Source: Dehalococcoidia bacterium UBA3254 (GTDB lineage: Bacteria > Chloroflexota > Dehalococcoidia > Dehalococcoidales > UBA3254). Taken from it: a stretch of DNA of 10,194 nt. The DNA lies in the NCBI GenBank assembly GCA_002362735.1, contig DEUU01000087.1:13626-23819 (forward strand). Direction: 5' to 3'. The translations under genes were made by a program, and so were the position numbers. The notes under the pieces are model-generated. The model saw nothing but the letters and a program-made list of their open reading frames with translations, had not been told where the DNA came from and did not search any database. The stretch's first letter is position 1. Each line of letters starts with the position of its first letter. Shown here in pieces: positions 1 through 6,839 of this stretch.

Positions 1-610
1 GCGCGATGCGGTTGCAGATGCGCTGGACCTCGTCAAGATTATGTGAACTAAGCAAGACAGTCTTTTTTTCAACATGAGCGATATCCAGCAGAATCTTCCG
101 TATTTCTATTTGCCCTGTTGGGTCGACACCGGAAGTCGGCTCATCGAGAATGAGCACCTCCGGGTTATGCACCATAGCACGTGCCAGCGAAAGCCGCTGC
201 CGCATACCTTTAGAGTAAGTACCTACCCTGTCACTAGAACGGTCGGCAAGTCTTACCAGATCTAAAACCCTATCGATTAATACTTTATCACCGGGGACAT
301 TGTAAATATCAGCATAAAATTTCAGGTTTTCCTCAGCGGTCATTGTATTGTAAAGACCGTCAGGATCGAGTGCAAATCCTATTTTGATACGGGTATCAGC
401 ACAGCGGATGTCCTGTCCGAGAACGCTGAGTTCTCCAGAATCCGCCTGCAACAATCCGAGGAGTATCCTGATAGTAGTCGTTTTCCCGGCGCCGTTCGGA
501 CCGAGATAGCCGAAGATATCTCCGTTCTGAACATCGAAAGTGACTCCTTTGAGTATCTCCCTTGTGCCGATAGTCTTCTTAATATTGCTGAGATGTATCG
601 CCGCGTTCAT
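1..610 (-). CDS. ABC transporter ATP-binding protein, 3' end cut by window edge
   Basis: Nucleotide-binding subunit of an ABC transporter, expected to hydrolyse ATP in the cytoplasm to drive a membrane permease encoded beyond the window. About 203 residues are visible from the ATG at 608-610. Seen directly: Walker A GPNGAGKTT (37-45), signature region YSKGMRQR (132-139), Walker B LILDEPTSGVDP (153-164) and the H-loop histidine in SSHNL (188-192). The Q-loop region reads FALDPDGLYNTMT (79-91), with no obvious Q-loop glutamine; acidic replacements occur in the ABC-2/drug-export (CcmA/NatA-like) group that the overall sequence resembles. The start is supported by GAGGT about 7 bases upstream. 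It lies 17 bp after the AbrB-type gene on the same strand, so both probably share one transcript. The substrate cannot be read from the ATPase alone; an efflux or ABC-2 type exporter is the best inference. Confidence 0.95.
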   Translation of the reverse strand, partial: MNAAIHLSNIKKTIGTREILKGVTFDVQNGDIFGYLGPNGAGKTTTIRILLGLLQADSGELSVLGQDIRCADTRIKIGFALDPDGLYNTMTAEENLKFYADIYNVPGDKVLIDRVLDLVRLADRSSDRVGTYSKGMRQRLSLARAMVHNPEVLILDEPTSGVDPTGQIEIRKILLDIAHVEKKTVLLSSHNLDEVQRICNRIA

Positions 611-627
611 TAGTTGACCTCACTATG

Positions 628-873
628 TCAATCTTTCTCGGGATTCTCCATCTGGGATGCTATATTATGAAATAGTTCTGCACTTCCTTCAAAATTCTTT
701 TCAAGAATGCTAAAAGTGGCTATCCAGAGGCCCATTTTCACGTCGCCGAACACAAGCAGCTTGTTGCCCGTATTTATATTGAAGTCTTTGCGTGCATCTG
801 CGGGGATGACGATCTGTCCTCTTTCACTTACCGTTACCGAACCGTAGAATTTCTTGCCTTCAGGTGCCCCCAT
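628..873 (-). CDS. AbrB/MazE/SpoVT-type DNA-binding regulator
   Basis: Small transcription factor of 81 residues. Residues about 11-49 carry the swapped-hairpin AbrB signature: SVTVSERGQIVIPADAR followed by a short helix, and then a GNKLLVFGD segment. Proteins of this family bind AT-rich DNA as dimers; examples are Bacillus AbrB and SpoVT and the antitoxin MazE. The C-terminal ~30 residues (LEKNFEGSAELFHNIASQ) form a probable amphipathic helix with no recognisable domain. The start ATG has the purine-rich GGGGGAAG about 5 bases upstream. The stop codon is 17 bp before the ABC ATPase start, which suggests that it controls that transporter operon, probably including its own promoter; this is inference. 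A MazE-type antitoxin role is less likely because no toxin gene is next to it. Confidence 0.88.
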   Translation of the reverse strand: MGAPEGKKFYGSVTVSERGQIVIPADARKDFNINTGNKLLVFGDVKMGLWIATFSILEKNFEGSAELFHNIASQMENPEKD

Positions 874-922
874 ATTTCTTCCCCCAATTCGAAATGCCTT
901 ATTAACATGATATACAAGATAA

Positions 923-952
923 ATCTTACTAATTATATTAATAAGCTGTCAA
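923..952 (-). promoter_or_regulatory. Sigma70-type promoter of the AbrB-ABC operon
   Basis: Read on the minus strand, a perfect -35 TTGACA (947-952) is followed after 18 bp by TAAGAT (923-928) as -10. Transcription would begin near position 916, leaving about 40 bases of leader before the regulator's start codon. The surrounding DNA is very AT-rich, the kind of site an AbrB-type protein might bind, but no specific operator is identifiable. Confidence 0.6.
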
Positions 953-1307
953 GTGAATAAGACGATCTCAAGCGTATATATTGAGCGCGAAGGGTCACAC
1001 CAGCATATCTTTCTGATTAACGCCTATTCCCTCTGCCTGTTTTCACCGGCACTTTCAAACCCGCCAGTAGGTTTGCTGCCCCGTTTTATATTGGCTCGGA
1101 AAACATATTATAGTGAAACCCGGGTATAAACGAGTAAATCAACAGATTTTGCATTTATGCCTTCCGCTGTTGTAATATTTGACAGTGTTGAGATCATTTT
1201 CCGAAAGATCTACCTCCTGTAATCTGTATTACTATCCTTGTATTTCTGATAGGGTGTGGCATCCAGCGACCAGGGCTTTAGAAATAATCAGAGAGGAGTA
1301 GTTAAAG
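953..1307. other. Intergenic region, divergent genes
   Basis: About 355 bp between the promoter of the minus-strand AbrB operon and the plus-strand acyltransferase pseudogene. No convincing ORF, RNA gene or strong hairpin was seen. A TTGACA occurs on the plus strand near 1189, but no acceptable -10 lies at the right distance. The end of the region carries GAGGAG (1293-1298), 9 bases before a GTG codon at 1308, the ribosome binding site of the following broken gene. Confidence 0.5.
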
Positions 1308-2405
1308 GTGAAAGCAGTAAATAACAGAAACTACTACATCGATTGGTTAAGAGTCTTAGCCACCATCGGTATCTTTTTATTTCATAACAGCAGGGTTTAT
1401 GATTATGGTGACTGGAGTATTAAAAATATCCACACCACTTAATTCGCCACCCAGTTTGTAGAGTTCATGAACATTTGGATGATGCCACTATTCTTTGCCC
1501 TTTCCGGAGCCTCGGTCTACTTCTCACTAAGATCACGCAGCGGAAGCAGTTTTCTTAAAGAGCGTTTCTTCCGGATTATGATTCCATGGTTAGTGACAGG
1601 CATGTTTATTATGGGGCCGATTCAGGTTTACCTGGAACGGCTTTCACATGGATAGTTTGAAGGTATCTTTTTCCAGTTCCTGCCGCATTACTTTGATGGC
1701 TTGTACGGATTCGGCGGCAATTTCGCTTTTCACGGCATGCATCTCTGGTACCTCATGCAGCTATCGATTTTCTCAGTTATCCTGTTGCCGTTATTCCTGC
1801 CACGAATTAAGTTTGGTACCAGCCTGGCCCAATCTATTACCCAAAAGCTGGGCAGACCCTGGGTTTTACCAATATTATTCACCCCGGTGGGCATCATGGC
1901 TCTGCTGAGTGGAGGATTAGGTCTTGGAGCCACCGAGTAAATGGGCAGATGGGATATCCTTTCCTATATGATGTTTTTTATTCTCGGATACATGCTGTTT
2001 GCGAGCCACGGCTTACAGGAAGCCATCAGAAAGCAAGGAGGCTGGTTCCTGGCTGGAGCGGTGATTTTTTCAGCAGTCCACCTCATCTTGACGTTCTACG
2101 TTCGGCCGTCATTCTACGAAAGTGTACTTAATTTTACCAACCGTTTCCTGGCGCATGTTAATGAGATGGTACTGCCTTTCTATATTCTCCATCAAACCCT
2201 TATTATCGTTGTTGCCTACTTTATAGTGCAGACTAACCTGGAGGCCCCTGCCAAATATGGAAATACAGCCATCATCTCCTTGGCTGCGATCCTGGTAATT
2301 GACGAACTGCTGGTCAGCCGTATTGGGGTGTTGAGGTTCATATTCGGGATGAAATCAAGAACCAATAAGTCCAGGATTACTTCCCCCGCTGTTTCAGTAA
2401 AATAG
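1308..2405 (+). pseudogene. Acyltransferase 3 family membrane protein, interrupted by three in-frame stops
   Basis: One continuous frame from GTG 1308 (GAGGAG 9 bases upstream) to TAA 2403-2405 gives a 365-residue protein of the normal length for integral-membrane acyltransferases (acyltransferase 3/OpgC-like, PF01757 type). These proteins move acyl groups onto glycans or other envelope molecules. Typical pieces are visible: YYIDWLRVLATIGIFLFHNSR at the N-terminus with the family histidine, WMMPLFFALSG, FLKERFFRIMIPW, HLWYL, and LPFYILHQT near the C-terminus. The frame is broken by TAA (1440-1442), TAG (1653-1655) and TAA (1938-1940), at codons 45, 116 and 211, with no frameshift. The second stop follows HG where homologues, as I recall them, have Gln, which fits a CAG to TAG change. 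The last stop is followed directly by ATG (TAAATG), so a 154-residue C-terminal piece (1941-2405) might be translated by reinitiation. A non-functional gene is the simplest reading. Confidence 0.85.
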
Positions 2406-2620
2406 GCTGGATCAGTACCTGACGATTTCAGCTATTGAGAGCCCCGGTGAATGCTGCAGTTTGTATTTACTGTTCGCTGGATAATCTAATTCTTCCCCTT
2501 CAAAGAAAATTCTGTACTAATGGCCAGGCTCAAAACTAGCCTGCTTGCCGGTAACGTGGAGGTGTTCTCACCGTTATACTGGTTACAAGCAAACTAAAAA
2601 GACGATGAAAGGATATTGTG

Positions 2621-4633
2621 ATGAGAAAAGAGCTTGGTTTTTTCCTGGTATTTATCTTCATATTTGCCCTTGTTTTAACCGGTTCGGGTTGTGTATCCCG
2701 CTCACCAAATACTTCACCGACACCATCGGCCTCTGAAGTTCCCTATAAAAGCCTGGTAGAGAATTTTATCAAGACTGATGCTACTTATGCATTTGATGGA
2801 ATTGAAGGAAGCCTGAAATTTCTAAAGACTGTTGGGTCTACATCCGGAAATGAATCCAGCCCAATCAAAGAATGGGAGTTTACCATCGAATTCCAGACCC
2901 GGCATCCCGGTGAGGGCAACCGCTCCGGACAAGTACTGGCTCAAGAAATCACCAGGCATACTGCTATCATTAAAGTGGAGGACGGACAAATAGTTACAGC
3001 TATTTGTGATTCAATCTGGAATATGCTTGGTGATGAGAATTTAGCCGATAAAGCCTCGGCCCAAAGAATTGCTGAAGAATATATCAGTAATAGCTCAACC
3101 TTCAAATTTGATGGAATTAAAGGTAGTATTAAGTCTGTTAATGTTGAGCCGGGCTGGAGTAACGTTTTCCACTCTATCGCAGTAACAACTGAATATCAGA
3201 CTCAACATCCTGGTCATGGTGATAGAACCGGGGAAGTGTTAGCTCAGGTGATCACCAATCATTCTGCTGTTATTCTGGTAAATATGGACAAGGGAGTAGT
3301 AGCCATGGCTGTTTGCGATAAAACCTGGGATATGGTTAATGACAAAAATCCTCCGCTATCGGTGACTGGCACTATCATCAGCGGGGGCGATACTACCGTT
3401 CCCGGCGGTCCTGTAGATGCACCCAGGATCTTTGTCTACGAAGTAAAAAGGGATGACGGGACAACCATAAAAGTCAGCTACACGGCTTATCCTCCTTCAC
3501 CGGTCGGGGATGCTAATCGTAATAAGATTACTCTGGAATTCGCTGGCGGCAATATAAAAATTGAGGATAGAATGGAAGCTTTAGGCAGGATCGATAAAGA
3601 GACTAATACCATCGTGGTAGCTGATCAGGGTGATTACATCAAAACCTATTCAACCCAGAAAATGGTGATCTCCGAAGATGTTAGCTGGCAGATCGGGGAC
3701 ACCGTAGTAGCCGCGACCATAACCCGACCTGACGATAAGGACGTTCATCCCGCAGTGGTCTTTGTGGCCGGCAGCGGACCGACAGACCGTGACTGGAATA
3801 CACCGTTATTACCGGGCACCAACGGCAGTGCTCGCCTGCTGGCGGAAGAGTTAGCGAAAAGTGGATTTATCACTATTCGTTACGATAAACGCTTTACCGG
3901 ACCCAATGCACAGAAAAATATGCCTCTGATGACAGGCAAAATCAGCATGGAAGGCCATGTTGAAGAGTTGGCCGGCGCAGTAGACCAGCTTCTTTCCAGG
4001 CCGGATGTCGACCCGCAAAGGATTTTTGTGGTAGCGAATAGTGAAGGCAATATTCATGCCATGAACTATCAACGGGAAAGAGAACTGAAATTTGCCGGTC
4101 TGGTACTTATTGCGCCTCCTGGCAGGAAGATGACGGATATCATACACACCCAGTTGGAGGCGCAGGTTGCCTCAATGCCGAATGCTAAAGAAATCATGGC
4201 CGCCTTCGATAAGGGTATGGCCGCTTTTCTGGCCGGTGAACCCTTTACGGCCGACCCCATCCTTCCGAAAGGTGTTAATGACCTGATCCAGAGCCTGTAT
4301 AACCCGCTCAACCTGCCCTTTACCCGCGAGCTTTTTCTTACCGATGGTTCTAAACTACTGAGTCAGGTTACTGCCCCGGTACTGGTAGTAATTGGGAAAA
4401 AAGATATACAGGTAGATTGGCAGCTTGATGGAGCACCACTGGAGACAGTCGCCAAGACTATGAAGAATGTGACTTTTGTATATCCGGAAAATGCCAACCA
4501 TGTTTTGAAGAACGAATCCAAGCCACTCTCTGCCATTACTGCCGCAGATGGTCTAACCTATAATGCCCCGGATAGAGTACTGGACGCCGATGGTTTGAAA
4601 GCCATTAAGGACTGGCTGGCAGCCCGCTCTTAA
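2621..4633 (+). CDS. Secreted/lipid-anchored alpha/beta hydrolase with duplicated N-terminal domain
   Basis: 670-residue exported hydrolase. The ATG at 2621 is preferred over the GTG at 2618 because AGGA sits 7 bases before it. Residues 1-24 form a hydrophobic signal peptide ending in LTGSGC; Cys24 may be lipidated, although the lipobox lacks the usual Leu at -3. Residues about 42-136 and 146-238 are two copies of one domain, each with FDGI.GS (58-64, 163-169) and a QT.HPG.G.R.G.VLAQ.IT block (92-111, 193-212). A linker domain (about 268-350) precedes an S33/COG1073-type alpha/beta hydrolase: AGSGPTDRD (383-391) near the oxyanion site, nucleophile Ser474 in ANSEG, acidic residue probably Asp595 in GKKD, and His627 in NANH. 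The elbow is AxSxG rather than GxSxG. The substrate is unknown; an esterase or peptidase acting outside the membrane is inferred. Confidence 0.9.
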   Translation: MRKELGFFLVFIFIFALVLTGSGCVSRSPNTSPTPSASEVPYKSLVENFIKTDATYAFDGIEGSLKFLKTVGSTSGNESSPIKEWEFTIEFQTRHPGEGNRSGQVLAQEITRHTAIIKVEDGQIVTAICDSIWNMLGDENLADKASAQRIAEEYISNSSTFKFDGIKGSIKSVNVEPGWSNVFHSIAVTTEYQTQHPGHGDRTGEVLAQVITNHSAVILVNMDKGVVAMAVCDKTWDMVNDKNPPLSVTGTIISGGDTTVPGGPVDAPRIFVYEVKRDDGTTIKVSYTAYPPSPVGDANRNKITLEFAGGNIKIEDRMEALGRIDKETNTIVVADQGDYIKTYSTQKMVISEDVSWQIGDTVVAATITRPDDKDVHPAVVFVAGSGPTDRDWNTPLLPGTNGSARLLAEELAKSGFITIRYDKRFTGPNAQKNMPLMTGKISMEGHVEELAGAVDQLLSRPDVDPQRIFVVANSEGNIHAMNYQRERELKFAGLVLIAPPGRKMTDIIHTQLEAQVASMPNAKEIMAAFDKGMAAFLAGEPFTADPILPKGVNDLIQSLYNPLNLPFTRELFLTDGSKLLSQVTAPVLVVIGKKDIQVDWQLDGAPLETVAKTMKNVTFVYPENANHVLKNESKPLSAITAADGLTYNAPDRVLDADGLKAIKDWLAARS

Positions 4634-4660
4634 AGGATTCCAGGCATTTATTTAAGGAAG

Positions 4661-4694
4661 AGGGAGATAACGATTACAGATCTTAACTCTCCCT
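4661..4694 (+). terminator. Weak terminator-like hairpin after the hydrolase gene
   Basis: AGGGAGA (4661-4667) can pair perfectly with TCTCCCT (4688-4694) across a 20-base loop, about 27 bp after the hydrolase stop codon. There is no clean T-run after it, only a short ATTTT, so intrinsic termination is uncertain. Confidence 0.3.
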
Positions 4695-4869
4695 TCTAAC
4701 ATTTTACCGGTAATTTTGGGGATGATTATTTCTTTCCTGAAATCGAACATTAGATGATCCCAGTATGATAAATCAATTTTCTCCTGGCTTTCAAGAAAAA
4801 TGACGAAGGACATATGGAAGTAGTCGTTAAGGATTCAACATAAATATCGAGCTTGATGGCAAAACGGAT

Positions 4870-4889
4870 GAACGAAAATTTACTCGTTC
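4870..4889. terminator. Short hairpin just past the zinc-ribbon gene
   Basis: GAACGA (4870-4875) pairs with TCGTTC (4884-4889) over an 8-base AT-rich loop, immediately beyond the stop of the minus-strand zinc-ribbon gene. In the minus direction it is followed by CCGTTTT; in the plus direction TTTTT follows after 10 bases. It could act as a weak terminator between the convergent genes. The stem is only 6 bp. Confidence 0.3.
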
Positions 4890-4892
4890 GGG

Positions 4893-5075
4893 CTAATCAT
4901 TTTTAAATAATTTTCTATTAAACCTGAAGCTTTGTCCATCCCTCTCAATTAAGCCTAATGTGCAGAGGCTAATTAAACCTTGCCTGACTTCTTTATTGCA
5001 ACATTCCTTGCACATAGGATGTCCATTTATATTTCTTATTTCAATCACAAGCAGGCCACATTTGGGGCAGATCAT
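4893..5075 (-). CDS. Small zinc-ribbon protein, hypothetical
   Basis: 60-residue protein with two CxxC knuckles, C3-P-K-C6 and C22-K-E-C25 (plus C26), separated by 15 residues. This is the spacing of a compact zinc ribbon that would bind one Zn ion. The second half (EVRQGLISLCTLGLIERDGQSFRFN, about 29-53) has the look of the last helix and wing of a winged-helix DNA-binding fold, but this is inference. The ATG at 5073-5075 has AGGA 9 bases upstream. It is convergent with the hydrolase gene and divergent from the transporter gene, with no operon partner. It could be a small regulator or a fragment of a larger one; I do not recognise a specific family. Confidence 0.55.
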   Translation of the reverse strand: MICPKCGLLVIEIRNINGHPMCKECCNKEVRQGLISLCTLGLIERDGQSFRFNRKLFKND

Positions 5076-5427
5076 AGCCTTATTTCCTGTTCTTTTTAAA
5101 TATTTCGATAACCTTGTCTTTTTAAGATTCTAAGATAGGGGAAATAAAAAAGTAATAAATATTACGCCATGTTCCTTGAAATATTATGTCTAGTTCATTA
5201 CTTGTAATAAATTAAAAGTAGGCTCGATATTAAACCGAATCTGCCCGGGTGGGCATTATTGCCAGACCGTAAAATACATGACAAAGGTAAAATGACCCGA
5301 GACTGAGAGTGGGTGAGTACTCATTATTATTGGAAGATCACATCAGACTTGCTATCTCTGCTTACCCGCTAATTTTCATCAGTTACCCCTATTTTATTTG
5401 AAAAAGACAGAGTAGAATTGGATTAAT
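5076..5427. other. AT-rich intergenic region before the MFS gene
   Basis: About 350 bp between divergent genes, with no ORF that I can support. It holds a 14-base hairpin TGCCC-GGGT-GGGCA (5242-5255), an ATTAC-TT-GTAAT dyad near 5198-5209 and a perfect 10-bp palindrome TGAGTACTCA (5314-5323), about 105 bp before the transporter start. No clear -35/-10 pair stands out for either gene. The AT-rich part before 5220 presumably contains the zinc-ribbon promoter. Confidence 0.4.
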
Positions 5428-6708
5428 ATGACCAGTCAAGAAAATAGCCACCCGGTAAAAGCCAGAAGTACGTTTTTCTATGGCTATATCATCATTTTTA
5501 CTCTATTTATTATTCAATTCTTCATGTTTTCTCAACGCAGTTCGTTTGGCGTTTTTTTTAAACCATTAACTGACGACTTTGGCTGGTCCAGAGCTCTAAT
5601 TTCAGGAGCCTTTGCTGTTTCCAGCATAATGCAGGGGATATCAGGCGTTATCATGGGTGGACTGAATGACAGGGTTGGCCCTCGAATTGTAATCACACTA
5701 TGCGGCATTCTGCTGGGCGCCGGTTTGCTTTTGATGTCGATTATCAACTCAGCCTGGCAACTCTATCTGATATACGCTATTTTGGTGGGCCTGGGAATGG
5801 GAGGACTCTTCACGCCGCAGATGTCAACCGTAGCCAGATGGTTCGTTAAAAGAAGAAATCTGATGAACGGCCTGGCTATGTCAGGTGGCGGCATAGGCGG
5901 ATTTATAGCGCCGCCAATAATTACCAGCCTGATTTATGGCATCACCTGGCGCCAGACATTTCTTGTTCTCGGGATAGTCATTACGGCTGCCGTTATTATC
6001 GCGTCCCAGTTCCTTAAACGTGATCCCTCAACTGTAAGGCAGGTCCCTTATGGAGAAAATGAGAGGAGGACTTCCAGTTTACCTTCTGGAACCATAGGGA
6101 TGACATTAAAAGAAGCTCTGCGTACACCACAGTTCTGGATTGGAGTGGGGACTGCGTTCTGTTTCGGTTTTGTTTTAACGACGGTTATGGTGCATACGGT
6201 ACCCCATGTCACCGATATGGGAATTTCTCCTCTGGTGGCGGCTAATATTTTAGCGGCCTTTAACATTGCTTTTACGATCGGGAGTATTGTGATTGGAATT
6301 TTTGCTGATAAAATCGGTTTTAAGCGGGGTTATAATATTAGTTTTATACTGCTGCTGGCGGCAGGATTATTACTTTTACCAATCAATAACGAATGGCTGC
6401 TGGGGTTATTTGTAATCGTCATCGCTTTTGGTTGCGGAGGACTTGGCGCATTGCAGCCATCTCTCGTAGCCGAGCTCTTCGGCATGAAATCACATGGCTT
6501 AATTCTGGGAGTGATAGGTTTTGCCTATACCCTGGGAGCAGCGCTGGGACCTTATCTGGGCGGCCTGATTTTTGATATTACTAACAGCTATCAACTCACT
6601 TTCACTCTCTGTATGATATTGGGCTTAACAGGTTTGATATTAACTATCATTATAAGGCCAGTTAAAATTCGGGAGAAAAAGTTAATCCGGGTTAAAGATC
6701 AGATATAA
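5428..6708 (+). CDS. Major facilitator superfamily transporter, oxalate/formate (MCT-like) type
   Basis: 426-residue, 12-helix membrane transporter that should exchange or symport a small organic anion across the cytoplasmic membrane. Seen directly: an N-terminal FFYGYIII helix start, MFS motif A GGLNDRVGPR (77-86) between TM2 and TM3, its second-half counterpart GIFADKIGFKR (290-300), the ARWFVKRR segment (136-143) followed by a glycine-rich MSGGGIGGF helix (151-159), and a charged central loop (about 197-228) before LRTPQFW. This layout is typical of the oxalate/formate antiporter and monocarboxylate transporter group. The length is normal and the frame intact. The ATG at 5428 has only a weak GGA 5 bases upstream. 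The substrate cannot be assigned from sequence. The next gene, a radical SAM enzyme, lies 131 bp downstream on the same strand. Confidence 0.93.
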   Translation: MTSQENSHPVKARSTFFYGYIIIFTLFIIQFFMFSQRSSFGVFFKPLTDDFGWSRALISGAFAVSSIMQGISGVIMGGLNDRVGPRIVITLCGILLGAGLLLMSIINSAWQLYLIYAILVGLGMGGLFTPQMSTVARWFVKRRNLMNGLAMSGGGIGGFIAPPIITSLIYGITWRQTFLVLGIVITAAVIIASQFLKRDPSTVRQVPYGENERRTSSLPSGTIGMTLKEALRTPQFWIGVGTAFCFGFVLTTVMVHTVPHVTDMGISPLVAANILAAFNIAFTIGSIVIGIFADKIGFKRGYNISFILLLAAGLLLLPINNEWLLGLFVIVIAFGCGGLGALQPSLVAELFGMKSHGLILGVIGFAYTLGAALGPYLGGLIFDITNSYQLTFTLCMILGLTGLILTIIIRPVKIREKKLIRVKDQI

Positions 6709-6723
6709 TATTCGCTTTATTCA

Positions 6724-6760
6724 GCCTGGAGCTTTGCCAGCAGAAAGCCCAGATGCAGGC
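6724..6760 (+). terminator. Nested hairpin between the MFS and radical SAM genes
   Basis: Outer arms GCCTG (6724-6728) and CAGGC (6756-6760) enclose inner arms GCTTT (6731-6735) and AAAGC (6744-6748). The structure starts 15 bp after the transporter's stop. No T-run follows, so it may slow or process the transcript rather than terminate it. Confidence 0.3.
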
Positions 6761-6839
6761 TATCGTATAGACAGCTCATATTTATAAGGATGGGGTAAAC
6801 TAAACAGCAAACTTTAACGGGTCACTTTAAGAGAATAAG

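Noticed and set aside
74..265. Plus-strand ORF of 63 codons
   Set aside because: It lies antisense to the ABC ATPase, whose Walker, signature and H-loop motifs are on the other strand.
874..1307. Riboswitch or other structured leader before the acyltransferase gene
   Set aside because: No conserved riboswitch core or strong nested pairing was found on reading the region.
1648..1908. Other-frame ORFs inside the acyltransferase region (plus and minus strand)
   Set aside because: The conserved membrane-acyltransferase sequence runs in one different frame across the whole region; these are shadows opened by its coding bias.
1440..1940. Genome-wide recoding of TAA/TAG to an amino acid
   Set aside because: The hydrolase, transporter and radical SAM genes end at TAA or TAG exactly where the proteins should end, so these codons act as stops in this genome.
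2545..2736. 63-codon plus-strand ORF over the start of the hydrolase gene
   Set aside because: It overlaps the signal peptide of the hydrolase in another frame and has no ribosome site or family features.
3851..4311. Two minus-strand ORFs of 98 and 80 codons
   Set aside because: Both are antisense to the catalytic domain of the hydrolase, which is clearly the coding frame.
5398..5426. TTGAAA at 5398 as the transporter's -35 box
   Set aside because: The matching -10 would overlap the start codon, leaving no leader for ribosome binding.
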